Source of the DNA: Lysobacterales bacterium
GTDB taxonomy: Bacteria > Pseudomonadota > Gammaproteobacteria > Xanthomonadales > Rhodanobacteraceae
Direction of reading: 5' to 3'
DNA length: 8,248 nt
Assembly (NCBI GenBank): GCA_013298265.1
Contig: JAAFHE010000135.1
Span: forward strand, 1-8,248
The position numbers and the translations under genes are program-made. The first letter of the stretch is position 1, and each line of letters starts with the position of its first letter. The notes beneath the pieces were generated by a model. The model saw only the letters and a list, made by a program, of their open reading frames with translations. It had not been told where the DNA came from and did not search any database. Of this stretch, positions 1 to 7,687 are shown piece after piece.

Positions 1-369
1 GCTTCGATTTTGGGGAAGATGGGCGCGCCGGACGGTTACGGAGGTGCCTGACATCGCGCTCAAGTGGACGGTATCCGCCGCTTGGCGTCGGTTTCGGCGG
101 TCTGGCTCAAGGTCTTGGGCATCACACGGAGCGGCGGTGGGCGCCCATGACTTCTTCCGTGGAGACAAGCCATGACCTTCAGTATCGGGTACGAGCTGGA
201 GGCTGATTCCTGCGCAAAGTGCATCCGTAGACAAAGCGGCAGTCCGACGGGCATCGCGACGCTGACGGTGGTGCTGCAAGATAGCTGTTCGTGATAGCAA
301 CCGTTTCCGACTGCCGCTTTCCCAGTATTGCAACAGCAGGTTCCATCTTCCCCGTCTTCGGAGCGAGCC
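1..369. other. Upstream stretch without a convincing gene
   Basis: All three forward frames are closed by stops before the lipase-like gene: at 49-51 and 148-150 in frame 1, 173-175 in frame 2, and around 210 in frame 3. The open minus-strand frame here (about 60-377) has an arginine/proline-rich composition typical of antisense shadows and no recognisable motif. The first bases could be the 3' end of a gene lying left of the window, but I recognise no family in any frame. The only candidate coding unit is the 40-codon ORF at 172-294, listed separately. I see no clear sigma-70 promoter for the gene at 370, so it may be transcribed from further upstream. Confidence 0.4.
172..294 (+). CDS. Possible 40-residue small protein with a CxxC motif
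   Basis: An ATG at 172 is preceded by GGAG at 161-164 with 7-base spacing, which is close to ideal, and the frame runs 40 codons to TGA at 292-294, followed at once by TAG. The predicted peptide begins MTFSIGYELEAD, carries a Cys-Ala-Lys-Cys pair near residues 14-17 and a third cysteine next to its end (D-S-C-S). It has no signal peptide or membrane segment. I recognise no family. The stop lies 75 bases before the start of the lipase-like gene, so it could be a leader ORF or regulatory uORF for that gene. The CxxC could equally be chance. The good ribosome site is the only positive evidence; length alone would not support it. Confidence 0.3.
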   Translation: MTFSIGYELEADSCAKCIRRQSGSPTGIATLTVVLQDSCS

Positions 370-2256
370 ATGACCATGCCATCCCTGAGTGCAGCCGTAG
401 TCGCAACGCCGCCGCTGACGGTTGGTCAGCTCTATACGCCCGCGTCGACGCCGGGCAATGTCGGCCTCTGTCTCTCCGGTGGCGGAACACGCGCCTGCTG
501 CGCCGGCATGGGGCAGTTACGGGCACTGGCGGCAATCGAGGCCAACGGCACCAGCTTGCTTGCACAGATCAAGGCGCTTTCGACCGTATCCGGCGGCTCC
601 TGGCTTTGCGTGCCGTACCAGTACATGCCGAAGGCGGGGCCTGCCGATGCGGCCTATCTCGGCACATACGACGCCGATCAGGGCGCACTGACCTTGACCG
701 ATCTGGCCACCCTGCCTACAGGCAACGCCGGCAACCCGATGACCTCGATCCTGTTCTCGCTGGAGGGAATCGCGGGAACCGCGGTGCTGCTTTACGAACT
801 GTTCCTGAAGTCGAGCCCGAACAACCCGCTGCCGCCGAACATGCTGTGGCAGATGGTGATGGGTTTCAACATTTTGGATTCCTATAACTTGCTTGATCTG
901 AACTTCAGCGGCGGCCAGCCGCAGGACATGTTCTCGGCGACCGCCGAATCGCTGCAGGCGATCACCAGCGCCAACACCAGCCTCGCCGCGGAAACGGCCT
1001 ATCTGTTCGCTGACCAGGTCGACTCGTCGCGCACGCAGCGTCCACTGCACATCTGCAACCTGAGCATGTTCGTCAATGTCAGTGATGTTTCTTTCAAGCT
1101 GCTCGCACCGGTGCAGTCCAACGGGATCATGACCGGCGTGGTCGGTGCACCGGCGAGTGCGACGGATGCCAACGGACTCGCCGTCGGCGGTGGCGGTGTC
1201 GAGTCATTCGCGTTCAATTCGACATTCGTATCGCAGTCCGGAACCACAGCAAACGTGACGCAGACCCGGCAATGGTCGCTGACCGACATCATGGGTACCA
1301 GCAGCGCGGCCTTTGCAGAAACGGTCCAGAACCAGATCCAGCAATGGGAAGCGAACCCTTTGCTGTTCGCGAAATGGTTGCTGGCCGAAGGGGAGGCGGT
1401 ACTGAAATGGATAGAAAGCCACCTGCCTGCCGAGCTACATGAAACCGCCCAGGCGCTGGTCGCGCGTGGGAAGCAAGCATCGAACGCGAACAGCGCCTTC
1501 ACTTTTCCCAATCCCCAGGAACTGGTTCCGGAATACCCCGCATGGCCGGCCGGCGCGGGCGCAGCGAATCCGACCCCGAACACGTTCGCCGACGGCGGCA
1601 GTCTCGAAAACACGGGCCTCGCCAGCCTGCTCGCCTTCACCGACATCGACAGCGTCATCGTCTGCATCAATAGCGAGACTGCGATGGTCGCCGGCAACGC
1701 GGGCATCTCCAATGGCAACGGCGGCTGGATCAGCGGAACCCAGATCGTCGTCGATGACGCGGTGCCGCCGCTGTTCGGATACCAGCCCTATGACGACACC
1801 ACGGGTTACGTTCTCTATTCGGCTGGCGGCGCCAGTCCTGAAAACCAACTGTTCGGCCAGAGCCAGGTATTCGCATCGAGTGAATTCGCCGGCTTTCTGT
1901 CGGGACTGTGGGCCGCGGCCGGCAGCGCAGCCCCCGCTGCCCAGCCAGCGATTCTGTCGCAAAGTCTTTCCGTGCAGGCCAACACCTGGTTCGGTGTAGC
2001 AGCTCGCAGCAAACCGATCACCGTCGTTTGGGTCTATCTCAACTTTGCCAGCGACTGGTCCGCGCAGTTCGCCAACAATCAACCGGTGCAGAGCCTTGTT
2101 GCATCAGAGCTGTCGACCAATCAGTTCCCGCACTACAACACGCTGACGACCCAGCTATCAGCCACTCAGATCAATCTGCTGGCGCATTTCACGTCCTGGT
2201 CGCTGGTGACGGCTGATCAGAACAGCAGCGTATTTTCCAGTCTGTTCGCAACCTGA
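370..2256 (+). CDS. Patatin/cytosolic PLA2-like lipid acyl hydrolase, 628 aa
   Basis: Likely a serine acyl hydrolase acting on phospholipids or lysophospholipids. Near the N-terminus is the oxyanion-hole loop S-G-G-G-T-R-A (residues 36-42). Next is a nucleophile elbow S-T-V-S-G-G-S-W (71-78), in which Ser74 would be the nucleophile. This form (S-G-G-S-W) resembles the cytosolic PLA2 / fungal lysophospholipase B pattern more than the G-x-S-x-G of classic patatins. The partner aspartate is probably Asp408 in F-A-D-G-G-S-L-E-N-T-G-L, matching the family's D-G-G...E-N-x-P-L region. The middle (about 230-400) and C-terminal region are rich in Asn, Ser, Ala and Gln and lack recognisable domains. 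I see no signal peptide or transmembrane helix. The ATG at 370 is preferred because GGAG (360-363) lies 6 bases upstream; an in-frame TTG at 328 has no such site. Sampled G+C (about 53-58% on lines read) is below that of the RiPP operon. Substrate is not deducible. Confidence 0.8.
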   Translation: MTMPSLSAAVVATPPLTVGQLYTPASTPGNVGLCLSGGGTRACCAGMGQLRALAAIEANGTSLLAQIKALSTVSGGSWLCVPYQYMPKAGPADAAYLGTYDADQGALTLTDLATLPTGNAGNPMTSILFSLEGIAGTAVLLYELFLKSSPNNPLPPNMLWQMVMGFNILDSYNLLDLNFSGGQPQDMFSATAESLQAITSANTSLAAETAYLFADQVDSSRTQRPLHICNLSMFVNVSDVSFKLLAPVQSNGIMTGVVGAPASATDANGLAVGGGGVESFAFNSTFVSQSGTTANVTQTRQWSLTDIMGTSSAAFAETVQNQIQQWEANPLLFAKWLLAEGEAVLKWIESHLPAELHETAQALVARGKQASNANSAFTFPNPQELVPEYPAWPAGAGAANPTPNTFADGGSLENTGLASLLAFTDIDSVIVCINSETAMVAGNAGISNGNGGWISGTQIVVDDAVPPLFGYQPYDDTTGYVLYSAGGASPENQLFGQSQVFASSEFAGFLSGLWAAAGSAAPAAQPAILSQSLSVQANTWFGVAARSKPITVVWVYLNFASDWSAQFANNQPVQSLVASELSTNQFPHYNTLTTQLSATQINLLAHFTSWSLVTADQNSSVFSSLFAT

Positions 2257-2262
2257 GGCGCA

Positions 2263-2283
2263 TCCGATTTAATCGGGTTTCTT
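2263..2283 (+). terminator. Short terminator-like hairpin after the lipase gene
   Basis: CCGAT-TTA-ATCGG (2264-2276) forms a 5-bp stem, extended by a T-G wobble, and is followed by the T-rich run GTTTCTTT. It begins 7 bases after the stop codon at 2256. The stem is short and only partly GC, so termination would be weak on its own. Confidence 0.4.
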
Positions 2284-2335
2284 TGGTAACGGTGTTGTCG
2301 AGACAAGCAGCGTTTTACCCAAGAATCGACGTGAA

Positions 2336-2366
2336 GACATCAGGTCTTACCTGATGTCGTGTTTCT
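2336..2366 (+). terminator. Perfect 10-bp hairpin, probable terminator
   Basis: GACATCAGGT (2336-2345), loop CTT, and ACCTGATGTC (2349-2358) make a perfect 10-bp inverted repeat, followed by GTGTTTCT. On the plus strand this is a plausible Rho-independent terminator backing up the weaker hairpin near 2270. The opposite strand has no T-tract after the stem, so bidirectional use is unlikely. The U-tract is interrupted, so it could instead be an mRNA 3'-end stabiliser. Confidence 0.5.
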
Positions 2367-2417
2367 AAAATACGTCGAACAAGCTCATGCAGAATTTTGG
2401 CGCTGGACGGGGCGCAA

Positions 2418-2792
2418 TCAGGAGACCTGCGCTTGGCACACGGCCGTGCCCTGCCGATGGCGCAGCATCAACCCTGCAGCATCGAAGTCGGCCTCCTCGC
2501 CCGGCATATGATCGTGCCGGTAGGCCAGATCGCGGTCGGCGAGAAACCCGCCGCGTTAATCGCAGAACACGCTGTACCCGACGCCGTCGGGATGCTGATC
2601 GCGATACTCGCTCCACCGCTGGCGCCGCGTCACGCCGTTGCGCCTGAGTTCCTTCGCGATCTGTGCGTAGTACGGGCGCGCGCAACGCTGGGCCACGGGC
2701 TCTGGCGGGTGCCAAACAGCTCGGCATCATCCAGGGCCAGCTCGTGACCTGCCGCCTGCAAGGCATTGATCCGTAGAGCTGCCTCGTCGATG
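2418..2792 (-). pseudogene. Remnant of an IS21-family IstA transposase
   Basis: Read on the minus strand from about 2710 down to a stop at 2418-2420, the translation contains Y-A-Q-I-A-K-E-L-R-R-N-G-V-T, then R-W-S-E-Y-R-D-Q-H-P-D-G-V-G-Y-S-V-F-C, then M-P-G-E-E-A-D-F-D-A-A-G and V-C-Q-A-Q-V. This order matches IstA transposases (I-H-x-E-L-R-R-x-G-V-T, L-W-x-E-Y-R, H-P-D-G-Y-G-Y-S-R-F-C, G-E-K-L-F-V-D-Y-A-G, R-Q-A-Q). The aspartate of D-F-D-A-A-G corresponds to the first acidic residue of the DDE catalytic triad. The frame is broken by TAA (minus strand, 2556-2558). A frameshift near 2705-2715 separates it from an upstream piece reading L-Q-A-A-G-H-E-L-A-L-D-D-A-E-L-F-G, which fits the IstA linker after the HTH. 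Both gene ends, the rest of the catalytic domain, istB and terminal repeats are missing, so it is inactive. Further left on the minus strand (2793-2955) the open frame beginning MRALLERKHELAAA is not recognised. Confidence 0.72.
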
Positions 2793-2950
2793 TGCCGCAG
2801 CGTTTCGGCCAGCATCCCGCATCGCCGAGCTGACCCCGCGGCTGTGGAAGGACACTTCGTGGCCAATCCGCTGCGCTTGCCGCTGCATGGATTGCAGCGG
2901 CAGGGCGAGGCGGCGGCCAGCTCGTGCTTACGCTCAAGTAGCGCACGCAT

Positions 2951-3034
2951 CTCATTGATAAATGTAAGTTACATCTTTGCTATATACCATTTACACTCTG
3001 TTTACTTTTAAAAATTGCTGTGTATAAATAGCGG
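2951..3034 (+). promoter_or_regulatory. AT-rich promoter island upstream of the RiPP operon
   Basis: Bases 2951-3030 contain 20 G or C in 80 (25%, counted by hand) inside otherwise GC-rich DNA. Two sigma-70-like arrangements can be read. The proximal one has TTTACT (3001-3006), a 16-base spacer and TATAAA (3023-3028), which would start transcripts near 3035. The distal one has an extended -10, TGC-TATATA (2978-2986), with TTGATA (2955-2960) further upstream but at non-ideal spacing. The island sits directly before the precursor gene and after the IS remnant, so it is the natural operon promoter. Which start is used cannot be settled by reading. Confidence 0.6.
2962..2974. promoter_or_regulatory. 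Perfect palindrome, candidate operator
   Basis: ATGTAA-G-TTACAT is a perfect inverted repeat with 6-base arms and a single central base. It lies between the distal TTGATA and the extended -10 at 2978-2986. Further TTAC half-sites occur at 2991 (TTACAC) and 3002 (TTACTT), 22 and 33 bases after the right arm at 2969, that is, on roughly the same DNA face. This is what a dimeric regulator's operator plus accessory half-sites would look like. No regulator gene is visible in the window, so the binding protein is unknown. Confidence 0.4.
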
Positions 3035-3057
3035 TGAGGCGATCGCGCCTCGTCCGC
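3031..3057 (+). promoter_or_regulatory. Stable hairpin at the predicted 5' end of the operon mRNA
   Basis: GAGGCG (3036-3041), loop ATCG and CGCCTC (3046-3051) form a GC-rich stem. An outer GCGG (3031-3034) can pair with CCGC (3054-3057) across a small internal loop. If transcription starts near 3035, as the proximal -10 implies, the inner stem is the very 5' end of the message, a placement known to protect mRNAs such as ompA from decay. The ribosome site GGGAG (3068-3072) lies outside the stem and stays accessible. Confidence 0.45.
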
Positions 3058-3079
3058 AACCCAACCTGGGAGTCATGCC

Positions 3080-3316
3080 ATGGGTACTTCAACCGTTACG
3101 AACCTCGCGCTCGACACCACGAAGCTGCATGCCGCCGCCGCGGCGCTGAAGGGCGAAAAAGACATCCTCGGCTCGCTCGAAGCCGACGCCAAGAGCTTCC
3201 TGTCCCGCTTCGGCGTCAGCGTGGATGACGCTACCGCCAAGGCGATCCAGCAGCGCGTAGCCGCGCGCGGCGAGGGCTCGCCGTCACCTGCCTCCGTGGT
3301 GCATGTCGACGTCTAG
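3080..3316 (+). CDS. Putative RiPP precursor peptide, 78 aa
   Basis: Small protein placed first in an operon with three radical SAM enzymes, hence the probable substrate. GGGAG (3068-3072) lies 7 bases before the ATG; an ATG at 3075 is out of frame and opens only a short reading frame. The N-terminal two thirds look like a charged, helical leader. Residues 33-46 read L-E-A-D-A-K-S-F-L-S-R-F-G-V, reminiscent of the L-x-A-D-P...F-x-x-x-G-V end of NHLP (nitrile hydratase-like) leaders, but the peptide is otherwise unlike NHLP or Nif11 leaders known to me. After a basic helix (A-I-Q-Q-R-V-A-A-R, 55-63) comes a Gly/Ser/Pro linker (G-E-G-S-P-S-P) and the tail A-S-V-V-H-V-D-V (71-78). There is no Cys, Trp or Tyr anywhere, so thioether, lanthionine and azoline-from-Cys chemistries are excluded. 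The core is probably within residues 64-78. That this is the substrate is inferred from context, size and layout. Confidence 0.75.
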   Translation: MGTSTVTNLALDTTKLHAAAAALKGEKDILGSLEADAKSFLSRFGVSVDDATAKAIQQRVAARGEGSPSPASVVHVDV

Positions 3317-3326
3317 TACGAGCTGG

Positions 3327-3385
3327 CGTGCCTCGCACGGCCGCCGCCTGTGCGATCCACGGACGGATCGCATTGCGGAGGCGGC
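3327..3385 (+). promoter_or_regulatory. Intercistronic hairpins after the precursor gene
   Basis: The 125-base gap between precursor and first enzyme contains a small hairpin, CGTGC-CTC-GCACG (3327-3339). Next comes TGCGATCC (3351-3358), loop ACGGAC and GGATCGCA (3365-3372), an 8-bp perfect stem. GCCGCC (3340-3345) can pair with GGCGGC (3380-3385) to extend it into a long imperfect stem. No T-tract follows, so this is not a canonical terminator. Such structures after a precursor gene commonly stabilise the short precursor message or limit read-through into the enzyme genes, giving excess substrate. The role here is inferred. Confidence 0.5.
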
Positions 3386-3441
3386 ACGCGTGTTCCGTCT
3401 CGCGTCACCGCGTTCCTGTGTTCCCGCCGGCCGGAGATTCC

Positions 3442-4578
3442 ATGAGCGACGAGACCCGTGAAGCCAGAATCCCGCCGCCGGGCAATTGCGTGGCACCCCG
3501 CAGCCTGGTGCTGAACCTGACCCTGCAATGCCCACTGCGCTGCGCGCACTGCTGCTATCGCTCTGACATGGGCCAGCACGGTTGCCTCGATCTGGCCGAC
3601 GCCTGCCGCGCGATCGACGACGCGGCGCGCCTGCAGAACCTGAGCCAGGTTCACTTCGTCGGCGGCGACCCGTTCCTGGTACCTGATCTCATGCGCAAGG
3701 CGCTGCTGCATGCGCGCGGCCATGGCATGCACGGCGCGGCCACGACCAGTGCGTACTGGGCGCGAACGCCGGAGCGCGCGCGGGCGATCCTGGCGCCGCT
3801 GGTCGACGCCGGACTCGTCGAGCTCGTGGTCAGCTACGACGACGCGCACGCGGCGTTCGTGCCGCTGCGCAGCGTCGAGAACGCCGTCGCCGCCGCACGC
3901 GCGTATTCGTTGCGCCTGTACGTCGCCGTGACCGTGGACGCGCAGGCGCGTATCGACGCGGCCAGCCTGCGCGAGCGGTTGCGGATCGCGCCGGACGACC
4001 CGCGGGAAAAAGTCTACGAAGTCGTGGTCAACGGCACGGGGCGCGCTGCCGACGGCGAAGAGGCCGTGGCCGCCGAGGCAGTGCGCCGCAACGACGCGCG
4101 CACCTATCGCGGTGCCTGTCATTCCGCGCTGCAGAACATCCAGATCACGCACACCGGCAAGATCCTGCCCTGCTGCGGCGTGCTGCCGCACAACGACCGC
4201 ATGGCGATTGGCGATCTCGCCCGGGGCGACCGTGTCGACGCTGCGGTCGCTGCGGCCTACGCGGATCCGCTGTGGACCTGGATAGCGCTGGAAGGACCGG
4301 TGCAGGTATTGGTTCAGGCTACCGCCGACGGCCCGCTGCCGCTGGCGGAAACCGATTTCGACGGCATCTGTTCCGCCTGCGAGCGGCTGTTCACGTCGCC
4401 ACCCTTGCTGGCCGACGTGAACGCCGCCCTGGAGCGCAAGCGCGCCGGCCTCGTCACGCACGTCGGCGTGCTGCAATCACTCGGCCTCTGGCGCGCCCCC
4501 AGCGCCAGCACGGAGGCAGAGCAGGCGCCTGCCTGCGACGCGAGCCCGCCGCCCACTGCACATGCCATGGCCGGCTGA
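3442..4578 (+). CDS. Radical SAM peptide-modifying enzyme with SPASM-like C-terminus, 378 aa
   Basis: Predicted radical SAM enzyme that acts on the operon's precursor. The SAM-binding cluster motif is C-P-L-R-C-A-H-C (Cys30, Cys34, Cys37; C-x3-C-x2-C) after the first strand L-V-L-N-L-T. The glycine-rich SAM-binding motif is G-G-D-P (74-77), a variant of the usual G-G-E-P. The C-terminal part shows an auxiliary cluster pattern shorter than the full SPASM seven-cysteine set: Cys226, the pair Cys244-Cys245 in T-G-K-I-L-P-C-C-G, and Cys310-x2-Cys313 (I-C-S-A-C). This suggests one auxiliary 4Fe-4S cluster (SPASM/twitch-like). GGAG (3433-3436) with 5-base spacing supports the ATG at 3442; the frame is open further upstream but the extension (from 3328) overlaps the intercistronic hairpins and has no good ribosome site. 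The chemistry (crosslink, epimerisation or other) cannot be read from the sequence. It is followed 8 bases later by the methyltransferase gene. Confidence 0.85.
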   Translation: MSDETREARIPPPGNCVAPRSLVLNLTLQCPLRCAHCCYRSDMGQHGCLDLADACRAIDDAARLQNLSQVHFVGGDPFLVPDLMRKALLHARGHGMHGAATTSAYWARTPERARAILAPLVDAGLVELVVSYDDAHAAFVPLRSVENAVAAARAYSLRLYVAVTVDAQARIDAASLRERLRIAPDDPREKVYEVVVNGTGRAADGEEAVAAEAVRRNDARTYRGACHSALQNIQITHTGKILPCCGVLPHNDRMAIGDLARGDRVDAAVAAAYADPLWTWIALEGPVQVLVQATADGPLPLAETDFDGICSACERLFTSPPLLADVNAALERKRAGLVTHVGVLQSLGLWRAPSASTEAEQAPACDASPPPTAHAMAG

Positions 4579-4586
4579 GTCTCCTC

Positions 4587-6496
<1,910 letters not shown>

Positions 6497-6500
<4 letters not shown>

Positions 6501-7687
6501 GCGTCGAACTGCGCCCGCTCGGCGATCGCTGCAACATCCAATGCCGCTACTGCTACCAGGAAGGCACGCGCGCCGCCACGGGGGCCACGCCGCGCTATTC
6601 GCTGCCGCGCATGCTGGCGACGCTCGACGAACTCGCCGAACCGTTCGTGCTGTTCGGCGGCGAGGCACTGCTGGTGCGCGACGCCGACCTCGAAGCGCTG
6701 TTCGCCTACGGCCTGCAGCGTCACGGGGTCAACGCGATTCAAACCAACGGTGCGCTGATCGAGCCCCACCATGTGGACCTGTTCCGCCGCTACAACGTGC
6801 GCGTCGGCATCTCGCTCGATGGGCCGGGCCCGCTGAACGATGAGCGCTGGGCCGGCTCCGCCGGCCGCACGCGTCGTGCGAGCGCACGTGCCGAGGCCGC
6901 GTTGGCGCGGCTGTGTCGTGAAGGGATGGCCCCCGGCGTCATCATCACGCTGCACGGCGGCAATACCCGCGGTGCCCGTCTGGAGGTCCTGTGCGACTGG
7001 ATCGTCCACCTGCACGCCCTGGGCGTACGACGCGTGCGCCTGCACCTGCTCGAGGTGGATCCGCACAACGGGTCCTCGGGACTGCGCCTCAGCGACGCGG
7101 ACAACTTGCGCGTACTGCGCCGCCTGCGCGCACTGGAACCCGGTCTGTCCGGCCTGCACTTCGACCTGTTTGCCGAGATGCGCCAGATGCTGCTCGCGCG
7201 CGACGCGGTCAGCTCCTGCGTCTGGCAGGCCTGCGACCCTTATGCCACGCGCGGTGTACGCGGCGTGGAAGGCGGCGGTGAACGCAGCAACTGCGGCCGA
7301 ACGCACAAGGACGGCACCGCCTGGCTGGCGGCCGACCGGCGCGGCTACCAGCGCCAGCTGGCGCTGCACGTCACGCCGCAGGCGCAGGGCGGCTGCCACG
7401 GCTGCCGCTTCTTTCTCATGTGCAAAGGCAACTGCCCGGGCACCGCGCTGGAGGGCGACTGGCGCCTGCGCAGCGAACACTGCGCCACCTGGTTCGGCCT
7501 GTTCGAGGACATCGAGCGCACGCTGCTGGCCGAAGGCGAAACCCCGCTGTCGCTGTCGCCGCGCCGCGCCGAGTGCGAGGCCGAACTTGTGGCCCTGTGG
7601 CGCGAAGGGCTGGATGAAAGCCTGCAGTCGCTGACCGCACGGCTCGGCCTCGCAACCGCCGGCGCCGCCGCGGAGCACGCCGCATGA
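6497..7687 (+). CDS. Radical SAM/SPASM peptide maturase, 396 aa
   Basis: Second SPASM-type enzyme of the operon. The SAM cluster motif C-N-I-Q-C-R-Y-C-Y (Cys12, Cys16, Cys19) lies only 11 residues from the start, and G-G-E (54-56) binds the SAM amino group. I-S-L-D-G-P-G marks a further core strand. The C-terminus has a complete SPASM signature: Cys246-x14-Gly-x4-Cys266, then Cys300-x2-Cys303-x5-Cys309-x3-Cys313, then Cys329. That is CX9-15GX4C-gap-CX2CX5CX3C-gap-C, expected to hold two auxiliary 4Fe-4S clusters. The piece C-H-G-C-R-F-F-L-M-C-K-G-N-C-P resembles peptide maturases that form carbon-carbon crosslinks (cyclophane-type, such as XyeB or FxsB relatives), but the subfamily cannot be assigned by eye. 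The short N-terminus lacks an N-terminal RRE, so leader recognition may lie elsewhere. GAGGAG (6483-6488) with 8-base spacing sets the start, which overlaps the previous stop by ATGA. Confidence 0.88.

Noticed and set aside
2..175. Open frame running from the left edge to a TGA overlapping the small ORF's ATG
   Set aside because: Trp/Arg/Ser-rich translation with no recognisable family; the ATGA overlap is suggestive but not enough to call a partial gene.
328..369. TTG start extending the lipase-like gene by 14 residues
   Set aside because: No Shine-Dalgarno precedes it, whereas the ATG at 370 has GGAG at 6-base spacing.
2365..2955. A 196-codon minus-strand open frame over the IS remnant
   Set aside because: Its translation is Arg/Pro-rich without motifs, while a neighbouring frame on the same strand carries clear IstA motifs interrupted by a stop.
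3328..3441. N-terminal extension of the first radical SAM gene by 38 residues
   Set aside because: The extension is Arg-rich and unlike the family, and it overlaps the intercistronic hairpins. The ATG at 3442 has a good ribosome site.
3313..4476. A 387-codon minus-strand open frame opposite the first radical SAM gene
   Set aside because: Same shadow pattern; the plus-strand frame carries C-x3-C-x2-C and auxiliary cysteines.
4272..4586. 105-residue N-terminal extension of the methyltransferase frame
   Set aside because: It overlaps the preceding gene in another frame and has shadow-like composition. The family's start motif follows the ATG at 4587.
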